A DNA stretch of 64,000 nucleotides from Chthoniobacterales bacterium (GCA_013821455.1 JACDGS010000011.1:29061-93060), one strand, 5' to 3'. Counted from the first letter of the stretch, positions 51,568-60,728 are shown. The notes: generated from the sequence alone by a model not told the origin. Translations and numbers: made by a program.

Positions 51568-51960
51568 CGAGACTTATCCGCTGAGAAAGCGGCGGGCGCG
51601 AACTTCGCGCGCAGTCACGGTGCGGAATAGGAGCCACTTATTTTTGGCCACGGATGGACACGGATTTACACGGATAAGGGGAGAGTGGCCGGTCCTGTCT
51701 TTCATCCGTGTTCAACTGTGGCCAGGAAAGGCCCGGCCTTTCGTTAGGCGCGGAAGGCAAAGCCCGGGGAGGACGGGCTGTTAGCCCGTCAGCACGGGGC
51801 GAGTCTCGCCCCATGCATTTGCGCGCAGCGCAACTCGTCGCGCGTAGTTTTCGGGTGGGGCGACGCTTCAGGGAGGTTCGGTGGAGACTCCACCGAATGA
51901 CAGGCTACCAGCCCGTCCTCCCCGGCGTGGGCGACGCGAGATCGGGCGCCGAGCCGCGCC
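51568..51960. other. Intergenic region with two inverted repeat families
   Basis: No gene seen. About 51645-51724: GGCCACGGATGGACACGGAT facing TTCATCCGTGTTCAACTGTG and GCC. About 51765-51926: GGGGAGGACGGGCTGTTAGC facing CTACCAGCCCGTCCTCCCC. Both are of REP-like form. A 9-mer copy lies at 51741. Confidence 0.7.
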
Positions 51961-52000
51961 AAAAAATAAAAGAGCCACTCAACGAAAGCTGAGCGGCTCT
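51961..52000 (-). terminator. Rho-independent terminator of the dockerin gene
   Basis: On the minus strand AGAGCCGCTCAGC pairs with GTTGAGTGGCTCT over a TTTC loop, followed by TTTATTTTTT. Two further hairpins lie between it and the stop: CTGGGGGCC/GGCCCCCAG (52029-52055) and GATCGC/GCGATC at about 52007-52022. Confidence 0.9.
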
Positions 52001-52084
52001 CCCGCCGATCGCAAAGGCGATCAGCAATCTGGGGGCCGGATGGGACGGCCCCCAGATGAGTTGGTTAGTTAATTCCCGACGTTA

Positions 52085-53950
52085 TTACAAGTGATCGCCG
52101 CGGAAGGTCTTGAAGACCCCGACGTCCTTGTTGTTGATCGCTCCGTCGCCGTTCAGATCGGCCCGGAAGTTCGAGCTATTGGCCTTCTGGCCCATAGCCG
52201 CACGAATTCCCTGGATGTCCTGATTGTTGACGCTGCCGTCGCCGTTCACGTCTCCGAAGAGGAAGCTTACGGACGTCGAAGCGGAGGCGAGGGTATCGCC
52301 GTTCGTAGCAGTGACTCCGTTGACCGTGACCGTCACGGTCTGCTGGTCACAGCTCAGCGCCGTGATCTTCACGAGGAGGCTCTTCGAGTTGCTCGGATCC
52401 ACGGTTACGTTCTGCACCGTGCCACACGAGGTGGTGGCGCCGCTCGCACCGGACACGTCCTCATTGAACGTGAAGACGATGAGGTCACGCGAAGGCGCGT
52501 AGCGACCTTCGACACCCGGGAGCGGGACGTCAAAGCTGCCAACACCCTGCGCGAGACGCGAAGCGGAGCTGACGAGGCTGAGGCCGCCGCCGCCGCCGCC
52601 GGCTGCATTTACACCCATCGAGAAGTCGTAGGGTTGGCCGAGGTTCGGATCACTCGTCGGGGCGAAGGTGAACCCGAAGAAGTTGCTGTCGAAGAACGCA
52701 TTTTGGTCGTTGCCGCAAGGCGTTCCCACACAATTTGCGCCGCTGGTCGTCGAGACAAACGAGCGGCCGCTGCTGCCGACCGGCGTCACGTTGAGCCAGT
52801 AGAGGCCTGTTTGCGAAGTCGGCGGCAGATGGACGGAGATGCCGTTCACTTCCACGGTGTATTCATTACGACCGAAGATGTTTCGGCCCGTCGCAGTCAC
52901 GATCGGCGTCGCGGTCATACCGCTGGCGATGAGGGTGCCGCCATTACCCGGGGTAATGCCCTGGCGGATTTCCCACGTGGCGGCCGTGAAGTTAGGATCG
53001 TCGATCTGATTATTCGAGAAGACCGAGCCAACATCCCAACCATTCGGGTCGGTCACGTCGAAGTCGTCGTAGACATGGGCAAACTCACCCTGTCCCAGAA
53101 TCGCATCGCTGTCTTCGTTGGCGAGGCCGTTGACGCTATCGGCGTCACCGTTATACCAGAGCGCATTGCCCGGGGTGCCGGTCGGCGTCGGGGTGGCGGT
53201 CGGTGTCGGGGTCGGCGTCGGCGAACCATTGCCCGCGTCGGCCCGGATGAGCCAGTTGCCGGGAGGCAAACCGAGGCTCTCGATGGTGGCGACCGGGATA
53301 TCGTTTTGTGTCAGGTTATTAATATTACCCCCACCTTGAGTGAGGCTGCCCGCGAGGTAACTGCGATTGAGGAAGACTGGCGCAGTCTCGTCGTCGCCGG
53401 CAGGGAACTGCCCGGCGTTTTGGGTAATAACGTAACCGACGAAGAAATTCGCCGTCGTGATTGTGGTGTTGAAGTTCGTCGTCAGGAAGGTGTCGGTGCC
53501 TGCCTGCGAAACCGTGCCCGGCGCGGTGGCGAGGACGGCTGCGTCACTCGGATCGCCGTCACCGTTCGGATCGCTCCAGATCACCGCCGTGTAACTCAGC
53601 CCATTGAGAGACGGGTCGGGAAATAACGGAGTGCCAAACGCGATCGAAACCGACGTTATCGTGGCGTTGCCCGGTATGACCGTAAACTCATTCAGGGCGA
53701 TAATATCGCCACCGGCGGTTAATCCGATCGAATCATCCGCGCCGCCGTCATCGATCATGTAGGTCGAGTCCGGAAACAGGGTTTTATGGAATGACGTTTT
53801 CGCAGAAGTCGAGGGCTTTTGGTGCCCCTTATCGTGCGAACCGTGTGAAGCCGTCGACAGCATCGCTCGTTGGCCTGCTTGTGCACCTAGCGCAAGCGAG
53901 CCAACCAAGGCGACTGTCGTCAGCATTACCTTCAGGGTTGGTTGTTTCAT
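52085..53950 (-). CDS. Secreted dockerin-type protein
   Basis: 621 residues from the ATG at 53950. Signal peptide (VMLTTVALVGSLALGAQA), an N-terminal domain of ~190 residues, a PTPTPTPTATPTPTGTP linker, a second domain of ~190 residues, then a ~100-residue beta domain (RDLIVFTFNEDVSG, SCDQQTVTVTVNGV) and a C-terminal dockerin-like pair of calcium loops (GDVNGDGSVNNQDI, ADLNGDGAINNKDVG). The ligand is unknown; dockerin repeats normally bind cohesins, or here perhaps serve surface attachment. It has no 9-mer copy and has its own strong terminator. Confidence 0.85.
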   Translation of the reverse strand: MKQPTLKVMLTTVALVGSLALGAQAGQRAMLSTASHGSHDKGHQKPSTSAKTSFHKTLFPDSTYMIDDGGADDSIGLTAGGDIIALNEFTVIPGNATITSVSIAFGTPLFPDPSLNGLSYTAVIWSDPNGDGDPSDAAVLATAPGTVSQAGTDTFLTTNFNTTITTANFFVGYVITQNAGQFPAGDDETAPVFLNRSYLAGSLTQGGGNINNLTQNDIPVATIESLGLPPGNWLIRADAGNGSPTPTPTPTATPTPTGTPGNALWYNGDADSVNGLANEDSDAILGQGEFAHVYDDFDVTDPNGWDVGSVFSNNQIDDPNFTAATWEIRQGITPGNGGTLIASGMTATPIVTATGRNIFGRNEYTVEVNGISVHLPPTSQTGLYWLNVTPVGSSGRSFVSTTSGANCVGTPCGNDQNAFFDSNFFGFTFAPTSDPNLGQPYDFSMGVNAAGGGGGGLSLVSSASRLAQGVGSFDVPLPGVEGRYAPSRDLIVFTFNEDVSGASGATTSCGTVQNVTVDPSNSKSLLVKITALSCDQQTVTVTVNGVTATNGDTLASASTSVSFLFGDVNGDGSVNNQDIQGIRAAMGQKANSSNFRADLNGDGAINNKDVGVFKTFRGDHL

Positions 53951-54145
53951 ATGTGTGTAATAGGCACGAGTTGCCGATTTGATGTCAAGACTATTCCCAA
54001 TGAAATTTCGGCTTTCCGGGCTCTTCCGACGCAAGAAAAAGAAGAACAAAATCACCAGAAATTCACTTGCAAAATCGGAATTTGCGTTGCGTTGGCGAGC
54101 CGGCTCGAACGAGTCCCCGGTTAGAAGCGTAATTTGCTTCCCATG

Positions 54146-54550
54146 CTAAGGCAAAGTATGGCGGCGATTTTGCCTAACGATGGCCAGATCGGGCGTGTTC
54201 ACGCCGCCATCGGCGTTCACGTCGAGACGGAAATTATTTTGGTTCGTCGCTTGCGTCCGGTCGGCGCGGACCGCCCCGACATCCGCGAAATTCACCACCC
54301 CATCCGCATTCACGTCGGCGATCAATTTTCCATAACGCACCGAGGCGAGGTCAAGAGAGTTACCCTGATCGTCCTGTAAACCGCTTACGTACACCAGGAT
54401 GGTTTCTTGATCGCAATCCGAGGCATCGACCGTGACCAGCACGCTATGCGCATTATCCGGATCGATCGTCGCACTCATGACGCTGCCGCAACTAGAATTG
54501 GCTTCGTTGAATCCGGTCACGTTCGTGCCAAAGTTAAACACGATCGTGTC
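54146..54550 (-). pseudogene. C-terminal remnant of a second dockerin-type protein
   Basis: About 135 residues. DTIVFNFGTNVTGFNEANSS, then CGSVMSATIDPDNAHSVLV and two calcium loops (ADVNADGVVNFAD, LDVNADGGVNTPD) align with the end of the gene at 52085-53950. There is no signal peptide or proper start; the frame runs into the transposon end and meets a stop there. It is the broken 3' end of a gene in the same orientation as the fragment beyond the element. Confidence 0.85.
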
Positions 54551-55690
54551 GGGGGGGCGGCCTGGGGGTCACGTCTAAACATTTTGACATTTCTTTTCCA
54601 GGTTGGCCAGTGAGTGATAGAGGAGACCTTGCGCGTCCCTCATCAATGTCCGACGCACCCGCTGGGCTACCGCCGCATACTCCACTCCGCCAAACATCTG
54701 GCCGATCTCGCGATAGCTCAGGTCGCTCAGACCTCGCAATAAGGCCATCGCCACTCCGCGCTCTTCCGACCATTTCCCGCGCTCTTTTTCAGTGCCCCAT
54801 GTCTCCTTCGTGCGCGCGTAGGCGGCCTCGACACACGCGATGATCCGCCCGGGCTCCATCCACCTTCCCCGGGCGCTTCCTTTTGGACGTAACTGCCGTT
54901 CGGCCGTACTCTCACGTCGGCCATCGCTCTGCGCGTTGAGCCGATCGACCACTTCCTGCACAAAACCCTCACTCCCCAGAATGGTCTGGGCCACCAGTTC
55001 CTCGCGGGGATCGGTCAATGGCTCGATCAAGCCTCGCTCGATGAAGCGCCCATATTCCCGCCGGCACTTTGCCACCGGGCTCCGGCGCGGCAGGGAACGG
55101 GCCATCTCTCCCAGGACAAGATCTTCGGTTACCCATTTCCATTGCGCCCGCAACCCCCCATACCCGGGATAGCTGCTCCAGATATAGGCCCGCAATCGCT
55201 CCCGCCGGGTCGAAACCGTTTCCCGCGCCCGCGCCGCCCCGCGCACCGGATTCAAATGCAGGTATCGACTCAACTCCAGCAGATAGCTCTCCGTTTCTAC
55301 CAAGTGACTCTTGAAGCGGCCCTGGAAGAGGTGGCCGTGCCCCACCCGTCTGTGCCGCCGCTGAAACTCGATCGCATAAGTCGAGAGGAGCCAATGCATC
55401 CAACGGCTCAGATTGGCCCGGCGCGTCTGGGCGAGGAGATGAAAATGATTGCCCATGAGGACAAAGGCATGCAGGTCGACGTCGAAGCGCGCGAGAGATT
55501 GCGCCAGAAGATCTAGAAAACGTTGCGAATCCGAGTCGCGTTCAAAGATCGCCTGTCGGCGATTGCCGCGCGCAATCAGATGATAGAGCGCCCCGTCATA
55601 TTCAATCCGCAACGGCCTGGCCATCCGCGCAGTTTGAGTAACCTGGTCAGAATGTCAAAATGTTTAGATGTGACCCTAAATGTCCCCCCC
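54551..55690. mobile_element. Transposase element with long terminal inverted repeats
   Basis: A 26-base inverted repeat at 54566-54591 and 55651-55676 differs at one position (GGGTCACGTC against GGGTCACATC at the outer end, then TAAACATTTTGACATT). Just outside lie 7 G (54551-54557) and 7 C (55684-55690), so the ends may be ~40 bases. The only gene is a Y1/REP-associated transposase. No target duplication is apparent. It sits between two pieces of dockerin/Ig-type genes. Confidence 0.85.
54575..55624 (-). CDS. REP-associated tyrosine transposase (Y1/IS200-like family)
   Basis: 349 residues. MARPLRIEYDGALYHLIARG start, FVLMGNHFHLLAQT with the HUH metal site, and LFQGRFKSHLVETESYLLEL: Y1_Tnp/RAYT family, which cuts single-stranded DNA at hairpins. 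A C-terminal extension ends in a helix-turn-helix (LSYREIGQMFGGVEYAAVAQ). Its stop codon lies inside the terminal inverted repeat. The frame is intact, so the element may be active. Confidence 0.93.
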   Translation of the reverse strand: MARPLRIEYDGALYHLIARGNRRQAIFERDSDSQRFLDLLAQSLARFDVDLHAFVLMGNHFHLLAQTRRANLSRWMHWLLSTYAIEFQRRHRRVGHGHLFQGRFKSHLVETESYLLELSRYLHLNPVRGAARARETVSTRRERLRAYIWSSYPGYGGLRAQWKWVTEDLVLGEMARSLPRRSPVAKCRREYGRFIERGLIEPLTDPREELVAQTILGSEGFVQEVVDRLNAQSDGRRESTAERQLRPKGSARGRWMEPGRIIACVEAAYARTKETWGTEKERGKWSEERGVAMALLRGLSDLSYREIGQMFGGVEYAAVAQRVRRTLMRDAQGLLYHSLANLEKKCQNV

Positions 55691-56719
55691 AAGCTTGGTG
55701 TTAGAGGACGTCGCGATGACCCTTAGGTCTTGTAAGCTTGAGGTCGTGGAAGCGACCCGGTAGTTAAATGCATAAGGAGACGCCGTGGGAGACGGACAGA
55801 CCAGATAGGTCTTTTGGCTGACAGGGTCATTTGCTACGGATGGTGCCGACTTACTGGAGTCGATTACCTGCAAGACGGATGAGGTACTAGTCGAATAGGT
55901 TCCGTCGTCGGCTTTCACTGTTATTACCGTGTAACCCGTCTGATTAGTTTTGCAGGTTGCCGAAAGCAGATACTGCCGTGACCCATACGTATCGATGCTG
56001 TCCCCCTGCGGCGGAGGTGGGACTGGCATTAGTGTGAGCTGGACGGCATTAGGATTCATCCCGGTTGGGTCAAAGTCGTCCAGTAGCATGTGATTGCTTG
56101 ACGTTGCGGTCACATTCACGCTCGTGACGTCGATCATGTTCATCGTATTGAGGTCGCCAATGACGAACATTGTACTATAAATCCCCCCGCCGGATTGAAG
56201 TTGGACGGCTTCGCTCGGAAGACTCTGAATCCACGGAGGGTTTATACTAGATCCGAGCTGAACCGTAAAGGAGCTATATCCTATTTTGCCGCTGGTATTC
56301 TCAGTCGCTGTGATTTGAATTGTGGCCGTGCCTGAACCGTTGGTAGAGTTGGGAAACCATACTTTGTAATATCCGTTTGGGCAGCCGGTGTCGCCCCCGA
56401 CACATGGTCCCACCCGCAGATGCAGTGTATCGTTGGGTACTACGGAGGTGTTGTCGGAGGTTGCCAGTAGCGTAACTCCGTAGCCATCGATATCCGTTAC
56501 CGGGAAGTAAACGGTGCTGAACTTACCCGAGGTCACTCTTTGATCCTTGATCCACCCTGCCACTGGGGGGTGAAAGTAGGGGGGCGTGGTAGCAACTAAG
56601 CTCATCGCGCCTAAGATAACGCCGATTACCATTATGGATGTGGCGAAGAAGGAACAACTGTGAGAGATAAATTTTCGATTGATCTTCCCGCGGAATTTGG
56701 ATAGGGATTGGGTTGTCAT
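55676..56719 (-). pseudogene. N-terminal part of a secreted Ig/cadherin-like repeat protein, cut by the transposase element
   Basis: About 347 residues from the ATG at 56719, with a signal/membrane segment (FFATSIMVIGVILGAMSLVA) and at least three ~95-residue beta domains containing VTATSSNHMLL-type motifs. The last domain stops after LRVIATSSNTKL, where homologous domains continue with Val-Pro-Asn; the following Gly-Gly-Asp-Ile and stop are transposon-encoded. Together with the dockerin remnant on the other side it looks like a gene broken by the insertion, possibly with loss of the middle. Lower GC than its neighbours and no 9-mer. Confidence 0.75.
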
Positions 56720-56775
56720 AAGCGTTGTGTTAAACGAAGTAAACTTCTCTTTGCAAGCTTCTTTTAATGAAAGGC

Positions 56776-58014
56776 TCAACGATTGCTCCCGCGGATTTCC
56801 GCAGCCAACCAGCCGCCGGAGAAACTTCTCCAGTTAAGAAGGAGTTCTGGTTCCTGGTAAGCGCCAATTGCGAGGCCGGTGTATTGCCAATAGCCAGAGA
56901 AAGTCGGGCCATTTATCTCATCGGCGCTCGCCACCAGCCAATACTTTGTTCCCTTGGCCAGCGCCACTGCGCCAGGCAAAGTAACCGTCGTCAGCTCGCA
57001 ACACTCCCCTGCGTCAGGAATGGCCGTCGTACTGCCCTCACCACCTGGAAGAAGTGTTCCGGGCACCCCTCCGTTGTCGGTATATATGCCGAGCTTAACC
57101 AGCTTCGTCCCCGATTCGTAGGCGATCGCGACCGAAAGCGTTGTCGCCTGCACGTTAGTTCTTGGTGTGAACGGCAGCGCGGTCGAAACCTGAGGACCCA
57201 TGAAGGATTGACTTCCGTAAATCGGATTTCCAGACCCAAAAAGGTAAGGTTCGTCGGGCGGACGATCCAGGTTACTAAAGATAATAGCACCACTGTTACC
57301 CGATTCTTTAAGCTCTGTTCGGACTCGGGCCGCTTCATTGAGACCGCCTGATGTTCGCGTCCCGCGGATTTGCGCCGCCCCCCACTGACCGAAAGTAAAG
57401 CCCCAGGGGAAAGGAGGCACCAAGCCTGCATAGAAGCCCGAGTAGGACAGTTGCCAGCCGCCTTCGAACGTTGCCCCGTTGACGTCATCTGGACTTGCGA
57501 CCAGCCAGTAAATTGTGCCCGCGGCAAGAGTCACTCCTTCTCCCGGAAGGGTTACACTGGTGAGTTGGCAGCAAACGCCGACATCCGGAATGTTGCTTGT
57601 ACTAGCTTCTCCCCCGGGTAACACAATTCCCACTGATTGCGTAGCCTCGTTGTTACTGTAGATGCCCAGCCGCACTAACCTGTCGCCGGACGTGTAGCCA
57701 ATTGCCGCGCTCAAAACCTTTGCTTGCAGATTTCCCTTAGGAATGAAACGGATGGCTTGCCACCGCTCGGTATCGGGAGCTCTTTCGCCGGCGATAGGAA
57801 GGGTAGCAAAACTATTTGCGTAGTAGTGATTGCCCGGAGTTCGGTCGAGATTGGAAAAAATAACGTAGGGCGCGTTCGCCGCGTTTTCATCGGCATAAGG
57901 AAGGACGACTTCCGACGATTCGCCCGGAGCGAGCTGCTGCGCGAAGCCGGTTCCGCAAGCAACAGAAGCGAAGAGCGCCATGAGAGCGATTTTTTCGATG
58001 AATATTATGCTCAT
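56776..58014 (-). CDS. Secreted protein with two tandem ~200-residue domains
   Basis: 412 residues from the ATG at 58014 (or 428 from 58062). Signal peptide (ALMALFASVACGTGFAQ). Two copies of one domain: VIFSNLDRTPGNHYYANSFA, LVRLGIYSNNEATQ, IPDVGVCCQLTSVTLPGEGV, YWLVASPDDVNGATFEGGW; and IIFSNLDRPPDEPYLFGSGN, LVKLGIYTDNGG, IPDAGECCELTTVTLPG, YWLVASADEINGPTFSGYW. This resembles choice-of-anchor surface domains. Each has an adjacent Cys-Cys pair. No dockerin or sorting tail. Composition differs from the core genes. Confidence 0.8.
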   Translation of the reverse strand: MSIIFIEKIALMALFASVACGTGFAQQLAPGESSEVVLPYADENAANAPYVIFSNLDRTPGNHYYANSFATLPIAGERAPDTERWQAIRFIPKGNLQAKVLSAAIGYTSGDRLVRLGIYSNNEATQSVGIVLPGGEASTSNIPDVGVCCQLTSVTLPGEGVTLAAGTIYWLVASPDDVNGATFEGGWQLSYSGFYAGLVPPFPWGFTFGQWGAAQIRGTRTSGGLNEAARVRTELKESGNSGAIIFSNLDRPPDEPYLFGSGNPIYGSQSFMGPQVSTALPFTPRTNVQATTLSVAIAYESGTKLVKLGIYTDNGGVPGTLLPGGEGSTTAIPDAGECCELTTVTLPGAVALAKGTKYWLVASADEINGPTFSGYWQYTGLAIGAYQEPELLLNWRSFSGGWLAAEIRGSNR

Positions 58015-58062
58015 TGTTTTCCGATTAACGGAGGTGGGAACGTTAGAGTCAAGACTTTTCAC

Positions 58063-58632
58063 GTGACAATCTTAAGCGCGAGCCCGCAACCAGAGATGAC
58101 ACGGCTAAGTACGGATGGAGGAACCTTCTCAGTGTCAATCTGCGGCATTTTCAGTTCATCGTCAGTTAACAACCAAGCTGAAACCTCAAATGCTGAGTAA
58201 AGTAACTAACGGGATTTAGACAGAGCGCGGAAGTTGGCTCTTATCTTCCTATCCAGCAAATCCCTCGTTCCCAAAGTCTCTTTGGGGAACGCACCTGTTC
58301 TTGAAAATCCGTTTCGGCGTCCCCCTGTCCATCTCTCAATGTCCGAGACAGCCACGTCAGCGGCGGATGTTTGAAGCGGTCTGGATCCCGTCCGCTGGAA
58401 ATATGAAACAGAGTTTCGAGAACAGCGCGCGTTCCCAAACGGGAGTTTGGGAACGAGGGGATAGAAAAACTGAAAGGCTGGAATGCGGAAGGGGAGAACT
58501 AACGGGATTTAGGCGGCGGCTCGGAAGCTGGTCCTGATCTTCCTATCCAGTAAATCCAGTAAATCCTGTCTAGGTCCTACGTTTCGTTTGAAGGCTTATC
58601 CGATAACTCCAACACTGCCGTGACTGCGACCC
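58063..58632. other. Repeat-rich intergenic region
   Basis: No gene seen. Two direct ~60-base repeats (58203-58262 and 58499-58558) share AACTAACGGGATTTAG, then TTCCTATCCAG and AAATCC. Between them are two hairpins around GTTCCCAAA and TTTGGGAACG (about 58264-58290 and 58431-58456). All look like small non-coding repeat families, typical of accessory DNA. Confidence 0.7.
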
Positions 58633-58845
58633 TCATCCCCGATCCGAGGACCGGGCGAGACGGAGAAACTCCTCAGCATCCGAGCGCGCGACAGAAGGAA
58701 ATTCCTTCAGGAAGCCGTCCAAATCGTACCCATCCTGGAGGTAGTCGAGCAGGGTTTGGGCGGGAACGCGAGAACCGCGAAACACGAGCGTGCCGCCCAA
58801 CCGCTCCGGGTCGGAATGAACGGGGCTATGCTCGAGAGTGATCAT
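58633..58845 (-). CDS. DUF433 antitoxin-like protein, without partner
   Basis: 70 residues: LGGTLVFRGSRVPAQTLLDY, LQDGYDLDGFLKEFPSVARS, DAEEFLRLA. DUF433 proteins are usually VapB-like antitoxins encoded just before a DUF5615 PIN-like toxin. Here the downstream minus-strand DNA is only repeats, so the toxin is missing. Possibly a remnant of a toxin-antitoxin pair. Confidence 0.85.
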   Translation of the reverse strand: MITLEHSPVHSDPERLGGTLVFRGSRVPAQTLLDYLQDGYDLDGFLKEFPSVARSDAEEFLRLARSSDRG

Positions 58846-59063
58846 AAGGAGAAGCTATGGCTTCGGACATCGGTCGCAAGGCAAATATCCGGGTTCAGGC
58901 ATTATCGGGGGCAGGTGAGCAAGTTGAAGCCGCTTCGCTGTGCGAAGCGAGACGCGGGTCTCGAGGCGGTGAAATATAGATCGAGCCGCGCTTCGGACAG
59001 CGAAGCGGCTACAGGCGTCTTTTTATCTTTCGCCTTTCTACTTTCTCCTTTCTACTTGCTTCC
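58846..59063. other. Intergenic region with a family D inverted repeat and a pyrimidine tract
   Basis: GAAGCCGCTTCGCTGTGCGA at ~58925 faces CGGACAGCGAAGCGGCTACA at ~59000, an imperfect long hairpin. Just before the aldehyde dehydrogenase ATG is a C/T-rich tract (CTTTCTACTTTCTCCTTTCT) without a usual ribosome binding site. Confidence 0.6.
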
Positions 59064-60611
59064 ATGTCTCGGAAGACGAAACACGCTGCCGCCGCGCTCG
59101 CGGTGCGCGAGCCGGCTGCTCTCGCTCCCGCACGCGGCGCGCTCGCGCCTAACGAACGGCACTTGCGCTTTGGCGACCGCTGGGCTTACGCGCCTGCCCC
59201 GGAACAGAGTGATTACCTCCAGATCAAATCGCGCTATCAGCTTTTCATCGATGGAAAATTTCGCGCGCCGCACTCCGGGAAGCATTTCGATTCGATCAAT
59301 CCCGCGACGGAAAAAAAGCTGGCTGAGATCGCGGAAGGTGACGCGCATGACATCGATCTCGCGGTGAAAGCGGCGCGGCGCGCGCACGACAAGGTCTGGA
59401 GCAAAATGGCGGGCCGCGAGCGCGGCAAATATCTCTACCGGATCGCACGTCTCGTGCAGGAGAAAGCGCGCGAGCTGGCGGTGCTGGAGACGATGGATGG
59501 CGGCAAGACGATCAAGGAAAGCCGCGATGTCGATCTGCCGCTGGTCGCGGCGCACTTTTTCTATTACGCGGGCTGGGCGGATAAGCTGGACTACGCTTTC
59601 CCGGGGAGAAAAGCGCGTTCGTTAGGCGTGGCGGGGCAGATTATTCCCTGGAATTTCCCATTGCTCATGGCGGCATGGAAACTCGCGCCCGCTCTCGCCG
59701 CCGGGAACACCTGCGTGCTTAAGCCGGCCGAGACGACCAGCATCACCGCACTGCATTTGGCCGAGATTTTTCAGGAAGCCGAGCTGCCGGAGGGCGTGGT
59801 GAATATCGTGACCGGGGCGCGCGCGACCGGTCAGGCGCTGGTCGATCATCCCGACGTGAACAAACTCGCCTTCACCGGCTCGACCGCGGTGGGCAAGATG
59901 CTGACCCGCGCCGTCGCCGGAACGAAAAAGCGCCTCACCTTGGAACTCGGCGGCAAGGCGGCCAACATCATTTTCGAAGACGCTGCCATCGATCAGGCGG
60001 TCGAAGGCATCGTCAGCGGGATTTATTTTAACCAGGGCCACGTTTGTTGCGCGGGCTCGCGGCTGCTCGTGCAGGAGGGTGTTTTCCCGGCGGTCATCCG
60101 CAAGCTGCGCGATCGCATTTCCACCCTTCGAGTCGGGGATCCGCTGGACAAGAACACCGACATCGGCGCGATCAATTCGCGCATGCAGCTCGATAAGATC
60201 TGCGAACTGGTCGAGAGCGGCGTGCAGCAGGGCGCGGAGTTGGTGCAACCGCGGCTCCGGTTGCCGGAAAAAGGCTACTGGTATCCGCCGAGTTTCTTTA
60301 CCGGGGTGACGGCATCCCATCGCATCGCGCAGGAAGAGATCTTCGGACCGGTCCTAAGTGTCATGACTTTCCGCACTCCGGAGGAGGCGATCGAGCGCGC
60401 GAATAATACAGCCTATGGATTGAGCGCCGGTGTCTGGACTGACAAAGGGAGCAAGATTTTTAAGATCGTGAGCAAATTGCGCGCGGGCGTGGTCTGGGCA
60501 AACACTTACAATAAGTTCGACCCGACCAGTCCTTTCGGTGGCTACAAAGAGAGCGGCTTCGGACGCGAAGGTGGAGTGCACGGGCTCGCGCCTTATCTGG
60601 CGCTCGGCTGA
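59064..60611 (+). CDS. NAD(P)-dependent aldehyde dehydrogenase
   Basis: 515 residues. ALDH superfamily: IIPWNFPLLMAAWKLAPALA, LKPAETTSITALHLAEIF, FTGSTAVGKMLTRAVAG, catalytic Glu in LTLELGGKAANIIFEDA and Cys in FNQGHVCCAGSRL (~residue 328), EEIFGPVLSVMTF, SPFGGYKESGFGREGG. Similar in pattern to betaine/gamma-aminobutyraldehyde types; the substrate is unknown. A 35-residue Ala-rich N-terminal extension is present, including a 9-mer copy (APNERH). Confidence 0.93.
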   Translation: MSRKTKHAAAALAVREPAALAPARGALAPNERHLRFGDRWAYAPAPEQSDYLQIKSRYQLFIDGKFRAPHSGKHFDSINPATEKKLAEIAEGDAHDIDLAVKAARRAHDKVWSKMAGRERGKYLYRIARLVQEKARELAVLETMDGGKTIKESRDVDLPLVAAHFFYYAGWADKLDYAFPGRKARSLGVAGQIIPWNFPLLMAAWKLAPALAAGNTCVLKPAETTSITALHLAEIFQEAELPEGVVNIVTGARATGQALVDHPDVNKLAFTGSTAVGKMLTRAVAGTKKRLTLELGGKAANIIFEDAAIDQAVEGIVSGIYFNQGHVCCAGSRLLVQEGVFPAVIRKLRDRISTLRVGDPLDKNTDIGAINSRMQLDKICELVESGVQQGAELVQPRLRLPEKGYWYPPSFFTGVTASHRIAQEEIFGPVLSVMTFRTPEEAIERANNTAYGLSAGVWTDKGSKIFKIVSKLRAGVVWANTYNKFDPTSPFGGYKESGFGREGGVHGLAPYLALG

Positions 60612-60613
60612 GT

Positions 60614-60728
60614 GTGTCATCCCGAGTGAAGGGAGGGACCCCGCAAGCGTTGCTCGACTTGATTTTTCCGTTGGCGCCGAATAACGCTTGCGAGGTCCTT
60701 CGCCGCACTTCGCCGGCTCAGGATGACA
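60614..60728. repeat. Family A palindromic repeat
   Basis: From GTGTCATCCCGAGTGAAGGG to CGCCGGCTCAGGATGACAG, with arms GGGACCCCGCAAGCG and CGCTTGCGAGGTCC. Lies between the aldehyde dehydrogenase and helicase genes. Confidence 0.85.

Noticed and set aside
52029..52055. Attenuator or riboswitch in the dockerin gene's 3' region
   Set aside because: It lies after the stop codon and is followed by a stronger hairpin with a T-run, so it is part of the termination region.
52091..53626. 511-residue plus-strand frame opposite the dockerin gene
   Set aside because: Arg-rich with no fold signals, while the minus strand has signal peptide, PT linker, calcium loops and a terminator.
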